Positions 1-9,559 of a DNA stretch of 27,217 nucleotides are shown in pieces; position 1 is the first letter of the stretch; every line of letters starts with the position of its first letter. Position numbers and translations under genes: made by a program. Location of the stretch: NCBI GenBank assembly GCA_947631675.1, contig CANRMG010000003.1, forward strand, positions 1 through 27,217, read 5' to 3'. A model generated the notes under the pieces. That model saw nothing but the letters and a program-made list of their open reading frames with translations. It searched no databases and was not told the origin of the DNA. This DNA comes from an uncultured Oscillospiraceae bacterium. Lineage in GTDB: Bacteria; Bacillota_A; Clostridia; Oscillospirales; Oscillospiraceae.

Positions 1-371
1 CCGTAGCGGGCGTTCTGGGCGGTCATGCCCAGGTGCTGGTCCAGATAGGCCACGCCCTGCTCGCTTCCCCCGTTCACCGCCTTGCGCAGGGCTGTGCTGG
101 TGATGTAGGGCGCCCGCCGGGCGATCATGTCCAGCTCCGCCCAGGCGTTGTCTATCTCCGGGCCGGTGGAGGCGCCGGAGAGGAGGTTCACCCGGACTTT
201 CCTTTGCCCTGAGCGGACCTGCTCTGCCAACGCCAGGGGCACGGCCTTGGGGTTTCCCGAGGGGGTGAAGCCGCTGACGGCCACGGTCATGCCGTCCTCA
301 ATGAGCATGGCGGCCTGGTCCGCAGTCATCACCTTATCCAATACCGCTTTACAGCGTATGCGCTCTGCCAT
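1..371 (-). CDS. Acetyl-CoA hydrolase/CoA-transferase, N-terminal part (truncated by window edge)
   Basis: This is the amino-terminal ~123 residues of a CoA-transferase of the acetyl-CoA hydrolase/transferase (Cat1/succinyl-CoA:acetate) family. Such enzymes move CoA between short-chain acids or hydrolyse acetyl-CoA in the cytoplasm. The visible protein begins MAERIRCKAVLDKVMTADQA and carries the family's early segments DGMTVAVSGFTPSGNPKAVP, NLLSGASTGPEID and YLDQHLGM. The catalytic glutamate lies beyond the window. The start codon at 371 follows a strong GAGGGGG ribosome site, only 9 bases after the korC stop, so it is the last visible gene of the kor operon. I infer that it converts the acyl-CoA made by the oxidoreductase to the free acid, or conserves CoA. 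The exact substrate cannot be read from this fragment. Confidence 0.85.
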   Translation of the reverse strand, partial: MAERIRCKAVLDKVMTADQAAMLIEDGMTVAVSGFTPSGNPKAVPLALAEQVRSGQRKVRVNLLSGASTGPEIDNAWAELDMIARRAPYITSTALRKAVNGGSEQGVAYLDQHLGMTAQNARY

Positions 372-380
372 ATGTCCCCC

Positions 381-944
381 TCAGTCCAGGCTCTGGCGGA
401 AGGCCGCGACCTGCTCGTCGCTCACAAGGGCCGCGCCGGCCTCCAGGGCCTTCCAGTTCAGCTCCTCGGTGCCCGCCGGGATGTGGCGGCGCACGCCTTC
501 GTAAAGGGCGTCCTCGTCGAACAGGCCCAGGGCCTTGTTGATGGCCCCCACCGCCACGATGTTGGCAGTCATCAGCTTGCCGACTTTATCTCTCGCCGTG
601 TCCAGGATGGGCAGGCTCAGGACCTGTGCCTCCTCCAGCCCTGCCGGGATCGCGAGGCTGCTGTCCGCCATGACCACGGCCCCCGCCGGCAGCCCGGCAG
701 CGTATTTGTCCAGGCTCTGCTGGGTCAGGGCCAGCAGGAAGTTGGGACTGGTGACCTTGGAGTACCATATCTGGTCCCGGCTCAGGATGGTCTCGGCCCG
801 GCACATGCCACCCCGGGCCTCCGGGCCGTAGGCCTGGGACTGGACGGTCTGGAGCCCCGCCGCCACCGCGGCCTCCGCCACGATGACGCTGGCCAGGATC
901 ACGCCCTGGCCGCCGGAGCCGGAAAATCGCATCTCATATCGCAT
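381..944 (-). CDS. korC: 2-oxoacid:ferredoxin oxidoreductase, gamma subunit
   Basis: Gamma subunit (187 residues) of a 2-oxoacid:ferredoxin oxidoreductase, which oxidatively decarboxylates a 2-oxoacid to acyl-CoA and CO2 while reducing ferredoxin. The glycine-rich motif GSGGQGV near residues 9-15 and the segment QSQAYGPEARGGMCRAE are typical of the POR/KOR gamma family, and the length is normal. The start has a GAGGG ribosome site 7 bases upstream. It lies 9 bases after korB and 9 bases before the CoA-transferase, in a co-directional block. The gamma polypeptide alone does not tell 2-oxoglutarate from branched-chain 2-oxoacid specificity. The Kor name rests on the four-subunit D-A-B-C organisation. 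Confidence 0.88.
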   Translation of the reverse strand: MRYEMRFSGSGGQGVILASVIVAEAAVAAGLQTVQSQAYGPEARGGMCRAETILSRDQIWYSKVTSPNFLLALTQQSLDKYAAGLPAGAVVMADSSLAIPAGLEEAQVLSLPILDTARDKVGKLMTANIVAVGAINKALGLFDEDALYEGVRRHIPAGTEELNWKALEAGAALVSDEQVAAFRQSLD

Positions 945-953
945 AGGGCACCC

Positions 954-1799
954 TCACTTTCCCGCCTGGGCCTGGGCCCGCTCGATGAGCTTGGCGTACT
1001 GGGCGGTGTACTCGGGAAAATCGGTGTGGGTCAGGGTGCCGATCAGCAGCTTCCCCTTCTTCTCCTCCTCGCTCATGGCGTAGTACCGGGCCGCGGGGAC
1101 CATGTTCTCCTTCTGCCACTGCAGCATCTCCACGGCCCCGCCTTTGTGGTTCTTGCGGCCATAGTAGGTGGGGCAGACGGAGTAGACGTCGATGAGGGAG
1201 AAGCCCTTGTGCATGATGCCCTGGCGGATGAGCTCGGTGGTCTCCTTCACGTGGTAGGCCGAGCCCCGGGCGGTGAAAGTGGCCCCGGCGCCCGCGGCAA
1301 GCTGGGCGATATCGAAGGGCCGGTCGATGTTGCCGTAGGGGGCGGTAGTGGCCGTGTCCCCGGTGGGGGTGGTGGGGGAATACTGGCCCCCGGTCATGCC
1401 GTAGATGTCGTTGTTGAAGGTGACGACCGTGAGGCCGATATTACGCCGGGCGGCGTGGATGAGGTGGTTGCCGCCGATGGCGGAGCAGTCCCCGTCCCCG
1501 GTGAGGACGATGACCTCCAGCTCCGGGTGGGCCAGCTTGATACCCGTGGCGAAGGCGATGGCCCGGCCGTGGGTGGTGTGGATGGAGTCGAAGTCCATGT
1601 ACCCCGCCGCCCGGCTGGAGCAGCCGATGCCGGATACGACCACTACCTTGCCCCGGTTCAGGTTCACCTCCGGGTCGTCTATGAGCTCCTGCAGCGCCAC
1701 CGCCACGTCCCGCATGATGATGCCGTTGCCGCAGCCGGCGCACCAGATGTGGGGCAGGTGGTCGATGCGCATAAATTTATGTATGAGTTCGCTCGGCAT
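954..1799 (-). CDS. korB: 2-oxoacid:ferredoxin oxidoreductase, beta (thiamine diphosphate) subunit
   Basis: Beta subunit (281 residues) that binds thiamine diphosphate and catalyses decarboxylation of the 2-oxoacid. The N-terminal CAGCGNG (residues 20-26) is characteristic. The cofactor motif begins with GDGD at 101-104 and ends with NND at 129-131, and YGMTGGQYSPTTP follows as in KorB proteins. The start at 1799 has GGAGGG seven bases upstream and sits 3 bases after the korA stop, indicating translational linkage. As in other KorB proteins there is no ferredoxin domain; that role falls to korD in the same operon. Substrate range is inferred, not visible. Confidence 0.9.
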   Translation of the reverse strand: MPSELIHKFMRIDHLPHIWCAGCGNGIIMRDVAVALQELIDDPEVNLNRGKVVVVSGIGCSSRAAGYMDFDSIHTTHGRAIAFATGIKLAHPELEVIVLTGDGDCSAIGGNHLIHAARRNIGLTVVTFNNDIYGMTGGQYSPTTPTGDTATTAPYGNIDRPFDIAQLAAGAGATFTARGSAYHVKETTELIRQGIMHKGFSLIDVYSVCPTYYGRKNHKGGAVEMLQWQKENMVPAARYYAMSEEEKKGKLLIGTLTHTDFPEYTAQYAKLIERAQAQAGK

Positions 1800-1802
1800 G
1801 GC

Positions 1803-2948
1803 TCAGCCCTCCATTTCCCGCAGCTTTTGAAGGATGTCCGCCGGGGGGATGGCGGTGCCGTCAAAGCGGCCCAAAAATCCCACCGGCAGCCGCTCCGCCG
1901 CCACCCGCTGGACCTCCAGAAGCATCTGGCCGTAGTTGTGCTCCACCACCAGAAGGCGCTTCAGGCCGTGGATGCGGGCCCGCAGCTGTGCCTCCGGGAA
2001 GGGCCAGACGGTGATGGGCCGGAACATGCCGACCTTCATGCCGGCGGCCCGGGCCTCCAGTATGGCGCTCATGACGGCCCGGGTGGTGCCGCCGAAGCAG
2101 ACCACGGCGGTGTCCGCGTCGTCCAGCATGTACTCCTCCACCCGGATGATGTCGTCCAGGTTGTGGTCTATCTTCTCCATGAGCCGGGTGTACAGCGCCC
2201 CCGCCACGGCGTTGCTGCCCGTGGGGAAGCCGGAGGCGTCGTGGGCCAGGCCCGTGATGTTGTAGCGCTCGCCCTGGCCGAAGGGCTTCATGGCGGGCAC
2301 GTACTGGCCCTCAGGCACGTAGTAGCACTGCTTGTTGGCTCCGTCCCGGTAGGAGATGTGGCGCTTGTTGATGATGAGTTCGTCGGGACTGGGCAGGGTC
2401 ACGCCCTCCCGCATATGGCCCACGATCTCGTCCATCAGGAAGATGACCGGCGTGCGGTACTTCTCCGAGAGATTGAAGGCCCGGATGATGAGCCTGTAGG
2501 TCTCCTGGACGGAGGCGGGGCTCAGGGCGATGACCGGATGGTCCCCGTGGGTACCCCAGCGGGCCTGCATATAGTCCCCCTGAGCTGGGCTGGTGGGAAG
2601 GCCCGTGGAGGGGCCGGAGCGCTGCACGTCCACCACCACGCAGGGTATCTCCGCCAGGCACCCGTACCCCAGGTTCTCCTGCTTTAGGGAAAAGCCCGGC
2701 CCGGAGGTGGCGGTCATGGCCTTCACACCGGTGACCGATGCGCCCAGCACGGCGGCCATACTGGCCAGCTCGTCCTCCATCTGGATGAATTTGCCCCCCA
2801 CCTGGGGCAGGCGCACGGCGCACTGCTCCGCGATCTCGGTGGAGGGGGTGATGGGGTAGCCGGCGTAAAAGCGCATGCCCGCGGCGATGGCGCCCTCCAC
2901 GCAGGCCTCGTTGCCCTGCATCAAAACGGCTTTTTTCATCCCGCTCAT
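1803..2948 (-). CDS. korA: 2-oxoacid:ferredoxin oxidoreductase, alpha subunit
   Basis: Alpha subunit (381 residues) of the oxidoreductase. It shows the N-terminal pyrimidine-binding segment with FYAGYPITPSTEIAE, then QMEDELASMAAVLGASVTG and TATSGPGFSLKQENLGYG, all typical of KorA, followed by the core region with GLPTSPAQGDYMQARWGTHG. The reading frame stays open upstream to 3107, but the start chosen at 2948 overlaps the korD stop as ATGA and yields the usual N-terminus (MSGMKKAVLMQGNEA). The upstream extension would be antisense-like sequence inside korD. The gene sits second in korDABC. A second ATG nine bases further in (2939) is a possible alternative start. Confidence 0.9.
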   Translation of the reverse strand: MSGMKKAVLMQGNEACVEGAIAAGMRFYAGYPITPSTEIAEQCAVRLPQVGGKFIQMEDELASMAAVLGASVTGVKAMTATSGPGFSLKQENLGYGCLAEIPCVVVDVQRSGPSTGLPTSPAQGDYMQARWGTHGDHPVIALSPASVQETYRLIIRAFNLSEKYRTPVIFLMDEIVGHMREGVTLPSPDELIINKRHISYRDGANKQCYYVPEGQYVPAMKPFGQGERYNITGLAHDASGFPTGSNAVAGALYTRLMEKIDHNLDDIIRVEEYMLDDADTAVVCFGGTTRAVMSAILEARAAGMKVGMFRPITVWPFPEAQLRARIHGLKRLLVVEHNYGQMLLEVQRVAAERLPVGFLGRFDGTAIPPADILQKLREMEG

Positions 2949-3145
2949 TCCTCCAGATCCTCCAGCCACACGGCGTAATCCGGGCAGCGCTGCTCGCACT
3001 GGCCGCACAGCACGCACTCGTTTGGCTCCTTCAGCCGGACCTTCTCCCCCGCCAGCTCCAGGGCGTTTTTGGGGCAGAAGGCCACGCATATGCCGCAGCC
3101 CTTGCACCAGGACGGGTCCAGCACCAGCTTTCTCTTACCTGACAT
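2945..3145 (-). CDS. korD: 2-oxoacid:ferredoxin oxidoreductase, ferredoxin-like delta subunit
   Basis: Small 66-residue protein with two [4Fe-4S] cluster motifs, CKGCGICVAFCP (first Cys at residue 14) and CVLCGQCEQRCP. It carries electrons from the catalytic KorAB subunits to free ferredoxin. The start at 3145 is preferred over an in-frame ATG ten codons earlier because GGAG lies 8 bases before it and the protein then begins MSGKRKLVLDPSWC, as in the family. It is the first gene of the kor block and overlaps korA by 4 bases. A hairpin just upstream separates it from the membrane-protein gene. No convincing promoter of its own was seen in the short gap. Confidence 0.87.
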   Translation of the reverse strand: MSGKRKLVLDPSWCKGCGICVAFCPKNALELAGEKVRLKEPNECVLCGQCEQRCPDYAVWLEDLEE

Positions 3146-3173
3146 CTGCCTGTCTCCTTTATTTGTCTCAAAC

Positions 3174-3200
3174 AAACGGCGCCCTATACGGACGCCGTTT
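3174..3200 (-). terminator. Hairpin between membrane-protein gene and korD (possible terminator or attenuator)
   Basis: Arms AAACGGCG (3174-3181) and CGCCGTTT (3193-3200) form a perfect 8-bp stem with an 11-base loop. On the minus strand the stem ends in TTTGTTTG, a broken T-tract. It comes 4 bases after the stop of the 3205-4005 gene, so it most likely ends that transcript or partly attenuates readthrough into kor. Confidence 0.5.
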
Positions 3201-3204
3201 TATC

Positions 3205-4005
3205 TCACTTTTCCCCGGGGCCTGCCACCGGCTCCAGCGGTTTCGTCTCCAGGTTCTCCACCGCCGTGAAGCCCCAGATCAAAAACTGGATGGCCATGGC
3301 GGCATAGGTGACGCTGTCGGCCATGGGGCCCTGGTCGATGGCGCTCATGATGCACATGAACGCCCCCAGGCAGCAGGTGTATATGGCCAGCCAGGGATGG
3401 GGGGAGTTGAAGAACCACCCCGCCGTGTAGTACACGGCCAGCAGCGCCGCGCACCGGGCCAGGATGCCCACCACGAACCGCCATACGATGGGGTCGCCGG
3501 CCGCGTCCCGGTAGCCCGTCACCAGCCAGAAGACCACGAACACCATCATCATGCCCAGGCCCTTCCGGCAGGCGGAGGCGCCGTCCTCCTTGCGCATATT
3601 GGTGCCCAGCACCCCCGCGCCCAGCGCGCCCAGAAGGGTGAACGCGCCGCAGATGCGGTGGGTGGTGGTCCAGAGCACGTCGCCGGGGTGGACCAGCCGC
3701 AGCAGGCCCGCCGCCGCCAGCAGCACCGCCGGCACCAGGTTCACCGCCCCGTAAAAGGGAGTGTGGCCCGCCAGGGCCTCGCCGGGGGCGCCGGGCGCGT
3801 CGAACTGGCGCAGACGCCATACCAGCACCGCCAGCGCCGCCGCCGTCACCACCATGATCCCCGCCACCAGCCAGGTGATGGGGGCGTTGGGGGCCAGGCC
3901 CGTCTCCTCGTTCTGGATGCGCATATCCTGCAGCCACCGCAGCAGGAAGCCCAGAGCGCTTATGATGATCGTGAAACCCGATAATTTATAAGCTTCGCTT
4001 CGCAT
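3205..4005 (-). CDS. Unrecognised eight-helix membrane protein
   Basis: A 266-residue hydrophobic protein that I do not recognise as a named family. Hydrophobic stretches near residues 8-25, 43-63, 84-105, 115-134, 150-164, 175-196, 205-222 and 231-248 suggest about eight membrane spans, with no signal peptide and a short charged C-terminus. No catalytic or ligand motif is evident; HRICGAFTLLGALGAG is one conserved-looking patch. The start at 4005 (MRSEAYKLS) has AAGAGG upstream and sits 31 bases below a promoter's predicted start point. The open frame extends to 4083, but that upstream start would lie before the promoter. It precedes the kor operon in the same direction, separated by a hairpin, so a shared function is possible but unproven. 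Confidence 0.75.
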   Translation of the reverse strand: MRSEAYKLSGFTIIISALGFLLRWLQDMRIQNEETGLAPNAPITWLVAGIMVVTAAALAVLVWRLRQFDAPGAPGEALAGHTPFYGAVNLVPAVLLAAAGLLRLVHPGDVLWTTTHRICGAFTLLGALGAGVLGTNMRKEDGASACRKGLGMMMVFVVFWLVTGYRDAAGDPIVWRFVVGILARCAALLAVYYTAGWFFNSPHPWLAIYTCCLGAFMCIMSAIDQGPMADSVTYAAMAIQFLIWGFTAVENLETKPLEPVAGPGEK

Positions 4006-4042
4006 ATGCCGCCTCTTGAAACCATAGTATTTTCCACCGGCG

Positions 4043-4071
4043 ATTATATACCCAACCGCCCGCCGCGTCAA
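4043..4071 (-). promoter_or_regulatory. Sigma-A-like promoter for the membrane-protein gene
   Basis: Read on the minus strand, TTGACG (4071-4066) is followed by a 17-base spacer and TATAAT (4048-4043). The predicted start point is about 30 bases before the chosen ATG at 4005. Confidence 0.8.
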
Positions 4072-4112
4072 GGTATCGGTCACGGCTGCGGGCAGGAAAG
4101 GAGCGATGGAGG

Positions 4113-5033
4113 ATGAAGCACGCCGCCCGATTTCTGGCCTGGTGCGCCCTGGTGGCAGGGCTGGCCCGGCTGTTCGCCCTGTCCGCCCCGGAGGACCCCT
4201 CCCCCAGCGCGGACGCCGCCGCGCGCCTCACGGTCCTGACCGGGGCAGGCCCCGCGGAGATGACCATGGCCCAGTGGCTGCCCAACGCCGTGGCGGCGGA
4301 GATGCCCGTGTCCTTCGGGCCGGAGGCGCTGAAGGCCCAGGCCGTGGCGGCCCGAACCTATGCCATGAGCGCCCGGCGGCATGAAAACGCCGACATCTGC
4401 ATCCTGGGCGGGGGCTGCTGCGTGGCCTGGCGGGACGAGGCGTCCCTGCGCCGGCTGTGGGGCGATGGTTACGAAAAAAACATGGCCGCCGTGCTGGCGG
4501 CCGTGGAGGAGACGGACGGGCAGTATCTCGCCTATGAGGGCCAGGCCATCCAGGCCGTGTTCCACGCAAGCTCCCTGGGCACCACCGAGGCCAGCTCTGC
4601 CATCTGGTCCGCCCAGCCCTATCTCGTCAGCGTGCCCACCCCGGAGCGGGACGCTGACGTGCCGGACCTGGTCACCACCGCCTGTTTCACGGCGGAGGAG
4701 CTGGCCGGGGCATTGGGCGTCGCGCCCGCGGGGGACCCGGCGGAGTGGCTGGACGAGCCCCGGCTGGACGGGGCCGGCCGGGTGGCCAGTCTGGCCGTGG
4801 GGGGCACGGTCTTTTCCGGCCAGACGGTGCGAAGCGCTCTCGGCCTTCGCAGCACCGCCTTCACGGCGGACTGGGACGGGGCGCGGTTTCGTTTCACCGT
4901 CGCCGGCTACGGCCACGGGGTGGGCATGAGCCAGTACGGGGCCGCTGCCTACGCCGCCATGGGCTGGAGCTACCGGGACATCCTGGCCCACTATTACCCG
5001 GGCACGGAGCTCACATCTCTACCTTCCCGATGA
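4113..5033 (+). CDS. spoIID: Stage II sporulation protein D (SpoIID/LytB domain)
   Basis: A 306-residue membrane-anchored lytic transglycosylase homologue. In sporulating Firmicutes SpoIID cleaves glycan strands (after SpoIIP has removed stem peptides) during engulfment of the forespore. Residues 6-24 form an N-terminal hydrophobic anchor. The SpoIID domain follows, with WLPNAVAAEMP containing the expected catalytic glutamate (E63) and ALKAQAVAARTYAM. A CX5C pair (C96 and C102) matches the zinc-binding cysteines described for clostridial SpoIID. The end carries GYGHGVGMSQYGA and HYYPGTEL, which are family hallmarks. Length is close to other SpoIID proteins. AAAGGAG lies upstream of the ATG at 4113, with a second GGAGG abutting it. 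The last 23 bases overlap the convergent thioesterase gene. It does not sit with spoIIQ here, so the assignment rests on the domain. Confidence 0.88.
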   Translation: MKHAARFLAWCALVAGLARLFALSAPEDPSPSADAAARLTVLTGAGPAEMTMAQWLPNAVAAEMPVSFGPEALKAQAVAARTYAMSARRHENADICILGGGCCVAWRDEASLRRLWGDGYEKNMAAVLAAVEETDGQYLAYEGQAIQAVFHASSLGTTEASSAIWSAQPYLVSVPTPERDADVPDLVTTACFTAEELAGALGVAPAGDPAEWLDEPRLDGAGRVASLAVGGTVFSGQTVRSALGLRSTAFTADWDGARFRFTVAGYGHGVGMSQYGAAAYAAMGWSYRDILAHYYPGTELTSLPSR

Positions 5034-5421
5034 AGAACATCTCCACCTGGGCGGTGACGATGAGCTGCTCCCGGTCGTTGTAGAGCTCCACAGTGGCCAG
5101 GGCCATGTGCAGCCCCTCGTGGACCACTGTGGCCCGGGCGGTCAGGTATTTCCCGTCGCCGGGGTGTATGTAGTGGATGTCCGCCGAGCGGCCTACCACG
5201 TTCCGGCCGCCTGTGCTGGCGGCGATGCCGGCGACGCTGTCGCACAGCGTGAACAGGAACCCGCCATGGGCCATGCCGTGGGGGTTGGTCTTGTCGGGGC
5301 CCATGGGCGCCCGGGCCTCGCAGAAGCCGGGGGCCAGCCTGGTGACCTCGATACCGTTGAGGCGCATATACCCCTCCCGGGCATTCACATGTTCCTTGAA
5401 TTTCTCCAGATCCATTTCCAT
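5011..5421 (-). CDS. PaaI-type hotdog-fold thioesterase
   Basis: A 136-residue protein of the PaaI/YdiI hotdog thioesterase family, which hydrolyses acyl-CoA esters in the cytoplasm. The key segment is NPHGMAHGGFLFTLCDSVAG, holding the HGG motif and the acidic residue at the start of the central helix, followed by SADIHYIHPG as in family members. The start at 5421 (MEMDLEKFKEHVN) has GGAGG seven to eight bases upstream. The ten-codon extension to 5451 lacks a ribosome site. The 3' end overlaps spoIID on the other strand by 23 bases. The substrate cannot be told. A palindromic repeat lies just upstream. Confidence 0.85.
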   Translation of the reverse strand: MEMDLEKFKEHVNAREGYMRLNGIEVTRLAPGFCEARAPMGPDKTNPHGMAHGGFLFTLCDSVAGIAASTGGRNVVGRSADIHYIHPGDGKYLTARATVVHEGLHMALATVELYNDREQLIVTAQVEMFFIGKVEM

Positions 5422-5452
5422 TTTGTTTACCTCCGCTGAAAGGACAGACAAA

Positions 5453-5563
5453 GCCTCCCTCTGACGAGGGAGGTGGCTCGCCCGTTAGGGCGAAAGGTCG
5501 GGAGAGATATACTTTTCCCTCCCCCAGTCGGCTTCGCCGACAGCCCCCTCGTCTGAGGGGGCC
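5453..5563. repeat. MITE-like palindromic repeat with ~24-bp imperfect terminal inverted repeats
   Basis: The ends GCCTCCCTCTGACGAGGG (left) and the complement of the right end, GCCCCCTCAGACGAGGGG, are near-identical inverted repeats. An internal hairpin TCGGCTTCGCCGA lies between CCCTCCCCCAG and CAGCCCCCTC. The unit is about 111 bases with no coding capacity. I recall elements with this CCCTC/TCGGCTTCGCCGA design as common in Oscillospiraceae intergenic regions; copy number cannot be tested from one window, and no second copy occurs here. It lies between clpC and the thioesterase gene and could act as a transcript-end hairpin for clpC. Confidence 0.75.
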
Positions 5564-5580
5564 TTTAATTGGGGATTTTA

Positions 5581-8046
<2,466 letters not shown>

Positions 8047-8156
8047 ATCGTGTGTATCGCCTCCGGGATGATTATAGCCGCTCCCGGCCAAATAAAAGCG
8101 CGAGGAAAGTTGTTATTTTGTCGGAATGCATTATTTTGGCGCGCCGCAAAAAAGTA

Positions 8157-8186
8157 TTGCAATATCATAGTTCTTTGTGTTAGTAT
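8157..8186 (+). promoter_or_regulatory. Sigma-A-like promoter for the ferredoxin gene
   Basis: TTGCAA (8157-8162), an 18-base spacer and TAGTAT (8181-8186) lie 33 bases before the ferredoxin start codon, with GGAGG between. Confidence 0.65.
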
Positions 8187-8218
8187 GTGGGCGTACATAA
8201 AAAATGGAGGTATTCGAT

Positions 8219-8389
8219 ATGGCTTATAAGATCTCTGATGCTTGCATCTCCTGCGGCTCCTGCGCCGACCAGTGCCCCCAGGAAGCCATCAGCGAGGGTG
8301 ATGCCCACTATGTCATCGATCCCGACAAGTGCATCTCCTGCGGCGCCTGCGCTGACCAGTGCCCCATGAGCGCCATCTCTGAGGAGTAA
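8219..8389 (+). CDS. Clostridial 2[4Fe-4S] ferredoxin
   Basis: A 56-residue low-potential electron carrier of the clostridial type. Two CX2CX2CX3C motifs, CISCGSCADQCP and CISCGACADQCP, are placed symmetrically, the typical outcome of an ancient internal duplication. The start at 8219 (MAYKISDACISCG) has GGAGG 8 bases upstream; the reading frame opens five codons earlier, but that start lies before the ribosome site. Its own promoter and a perfect 12-bp hairpin bracket it, so it is probably monocistronic and highly expressed. It is a plausible electron acceptor for the Kor oxidoreductase in this window, although the two loci are 5 kb apart and that link is inference. Confidence 0.95.
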   Translation: MAYKISDACISCGSCADQCPQEAISEGDAHYVIDPDKCISCGACADQCPMSAISEE

Positions 8390-8406
8390 GATCAGCAAGC
8401 GACCTG

Positions 8407-8435
8407 CGGGCGGTATGCGCTTTGCATACCGCCCG
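8407..8435 (+). terminator. Hairpin after the ferredoxin gene
   Basis: Perfect 12-bp inverted repeat CGGGCGGTATGC (8407-8418) and GCATACCGCCCG (8424-8435) with a 5-base loop. It lies 18 bases past the stop codon. The following bases (TAACTATATC) are only weakly T-rich, so it may be an mRNA-stabilising hairpin as much as a terminator. Confidence 0.6.
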
Positions 8436-8457
8436 TAACTATATCTGAGGAAGTACT

Positions 8458-9159
8458 ATGAAGCTGCTATGGCCCGGCGGGCCCTGCTATACCGACGACC
8501 CCGCCTTCAAGATCACCACGGACTCCGTGCTGCTGGCCCATTTTACCGCTGGGGTGGAGCGATTCACCCGCTGCATGGACCTTGGCTGCGGGGGCGGGCT
8601 CCTCAGCGTGCTCATCCACGCCCGGCACCCTGAGGCGGTCTACGACAGCGTGGATATGCGCCCGGAGGCGCTGGACGTGTGCGAGGACAACTACCGGGCC
8701 AACCGGATCGTGGGCGAGCTGGAATGTCTGGACGCCCGCCAGTACCGGGACATGGCCCGGCAGGGAGAGTACGATCTGGTGGTCTGCAATCCCCCCTATT
8801 ATTATCTGGGCAAGACCTCTCCCGACGGGGCCCGGGCCGCTGCCCGGGGCGACGCCCTGTCCCCCGCCCAGTTCTCCGGGGCGGCATCCTACCTGCTGCG
8901 GAAGGGCGGAGCCTTCTGCCTGGTCCACAAGCCGGAGTTCCTCACCGACATCTTCGCGGCCATGCGCCTGGCGGACATCGAGCCCAAGCGGCTGCGCCTG
9001 GTGTCCCACCGGGCCGACAGCGCCCCCTCCCTGGTCCTCATCGAGGGCCGCCGGGGCGGACGGCCCGGCCTCGTAGCCCAGCCCAATCTCATCCTCACCG
9101 CTCCCGACGGCAAGCCCTCCGCCGAGGTGAGGGAGATTTACCACATGCGTGGGAAATGA
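8458..9159 (+). CDS. TrmN6-like tRNA (adenine-N6) methyltransferase
   Basis: A 233-residue SAM-dependent methyltransferase of the TrmN6/YfiC type, related to the enzyme that methylates A37 of tRNA-Val. The N-terminus (CYTDDPAFKITTDSVLLAHF) has the TDSVLLA segment seen in the family. The SAM-binding loop is DLGCGGG at 41-47. The target-adenine motif NPPY sits at 111-114, followed by YYLGKTSPDGARAAARGD as in close homologues. The start at 8458 is preceded by GAGGAAG. It follows the ferredoxin hairpin and precedes the toxin-antitoxin pair, with no operon partner. Family membership is clear; the tRNA substrate is by analogy. Confidence 0.82.
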   Translation: MKLLWPGGPCYTDDPAFKITTDSVLLAHFTAGVERFTRCMDLGCGGGLLSVLIHARHPEAVYDSVDMRPEALDVCEDNYRANRIVGELECLDARQYRDMARQGEYDLVVCNPPYYYLGKTSPDGARAAARGDALSPAQFSGAASYLLRKGGAFCLVHKPEFLTDIFAAMRLADIEPKRLRLVSHRADSAPSLVLIEGRRGGRPGLVAQPNLILTAPDGKPSAEVREIYHMRGK

Positions 9160-9178
9160 ACATGCTTCAGCTGTGCCA

Positions 9179-9207
9179 TTGTCCTTGCAATTTGTCTACG
9201 ATAATAG
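9179..9207 (+). promoter_or_regulatory. Promoter of the MNT/HEPN pair
   Basis: TTGTCC (9179-9184), a 17-base spacer and TAATAG (9202-9207). The predicted start point near 9213 leaves a short leader with AGGGAGGG, supporting the TTG start at 9236 and arguing against an ATG at 9212. Confidence 0.6.
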
Positions 9208-9235
9208 TAAGATGAAAACGAAGGGAGGGAGCGCC

Positions 9236-9559
9236 TTGATATATACAGTCCGTGAATTACAGAACATGGTAACGCCTATCGCCGTAAAGTACGGCCTGAA
9301 AGGCGTGTCCCTTTTCGGCTCCTATGCCCGGGGCACCGCGTCGGAGGATAGCGACGTCGACCTCATCATCGACACCACCGGTACGCCCATCCGCTCTCTG
9401 CTCCAGGTCGCCGGTATCCATGAGGAATTGGAGCGGACGCTGCGCAAGAATGTCGACCTGCTCACCGTGAGCTCTCTGACGCAGAAGCAGCAAATGCCCA
9501 GCGAGGCCCGGTTCCGTGAAAACGTGATGCGGGAAAGGAAGGAACTGTATGTCCCCTGA
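9236..9559 (+). CDS. mntA: MNT-type nucleotidyltransferase antitoxin (MntA-like)
   Basis: A 107-residue minimal nucleotidyltransferase. In MNT/HEPN (type VII) systems the MntA enzyme transfers AMP from ATP to a tyrosine of its HEPN partner and so blocks its RNase activity. Here LFGSYARGTASEDSDVDLII holds the GSYARG signature (28-33) and the metal-binding aspartates D40 and D42; VDLLTVSS supplies a probable third acidic position. I choose the TTG codon at 9236 because AGGGAGGG sits 5-6 bases upstream and the promoter would start near 9213. An in-frame ATG at 9212 and the frame up to 9149 have no ribosome site. The last 11 bases overlap the HEPN gene, the usual antitoxin-then-toxin coupling. 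Confidence 0.88.
   Translation: MIYTVRELQNMVTPIAVKYGLKGVSLFGSYARGTASEDSDVDLIIDTTGTPIRSLLQVAGIHEELERTLRKNVDLLTVSSLTQKQQMPSEARFRENVMRERKELYVP

Noticed and set aside
372..2687. A 771-codon plus-strand frame opposite korABC
   Set aside because: The minus strand encodes clear KorA, KorB and KorC proteins with perfect motifs and ribosome sites. The plus-strand translation is His/Gly/Val-rich without domains.
2949..3107. Upstream extension of korA over korD
   Set aside because: KorD in another frame is a clear ferredoxin. The ATGA overlap at 2945-2948 gives the usual KorA N-terminus.
4006..4083. Upstream extension of the eight-helix membrane protein to an earlier start at 4083
   Set aside because: The minus-strand promoter (TTGACG/TATAAT at 4071-4043) lies inside this extension, so the longer start could not be on the transcript. 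The ATG at 4005 has a good ribosome site.
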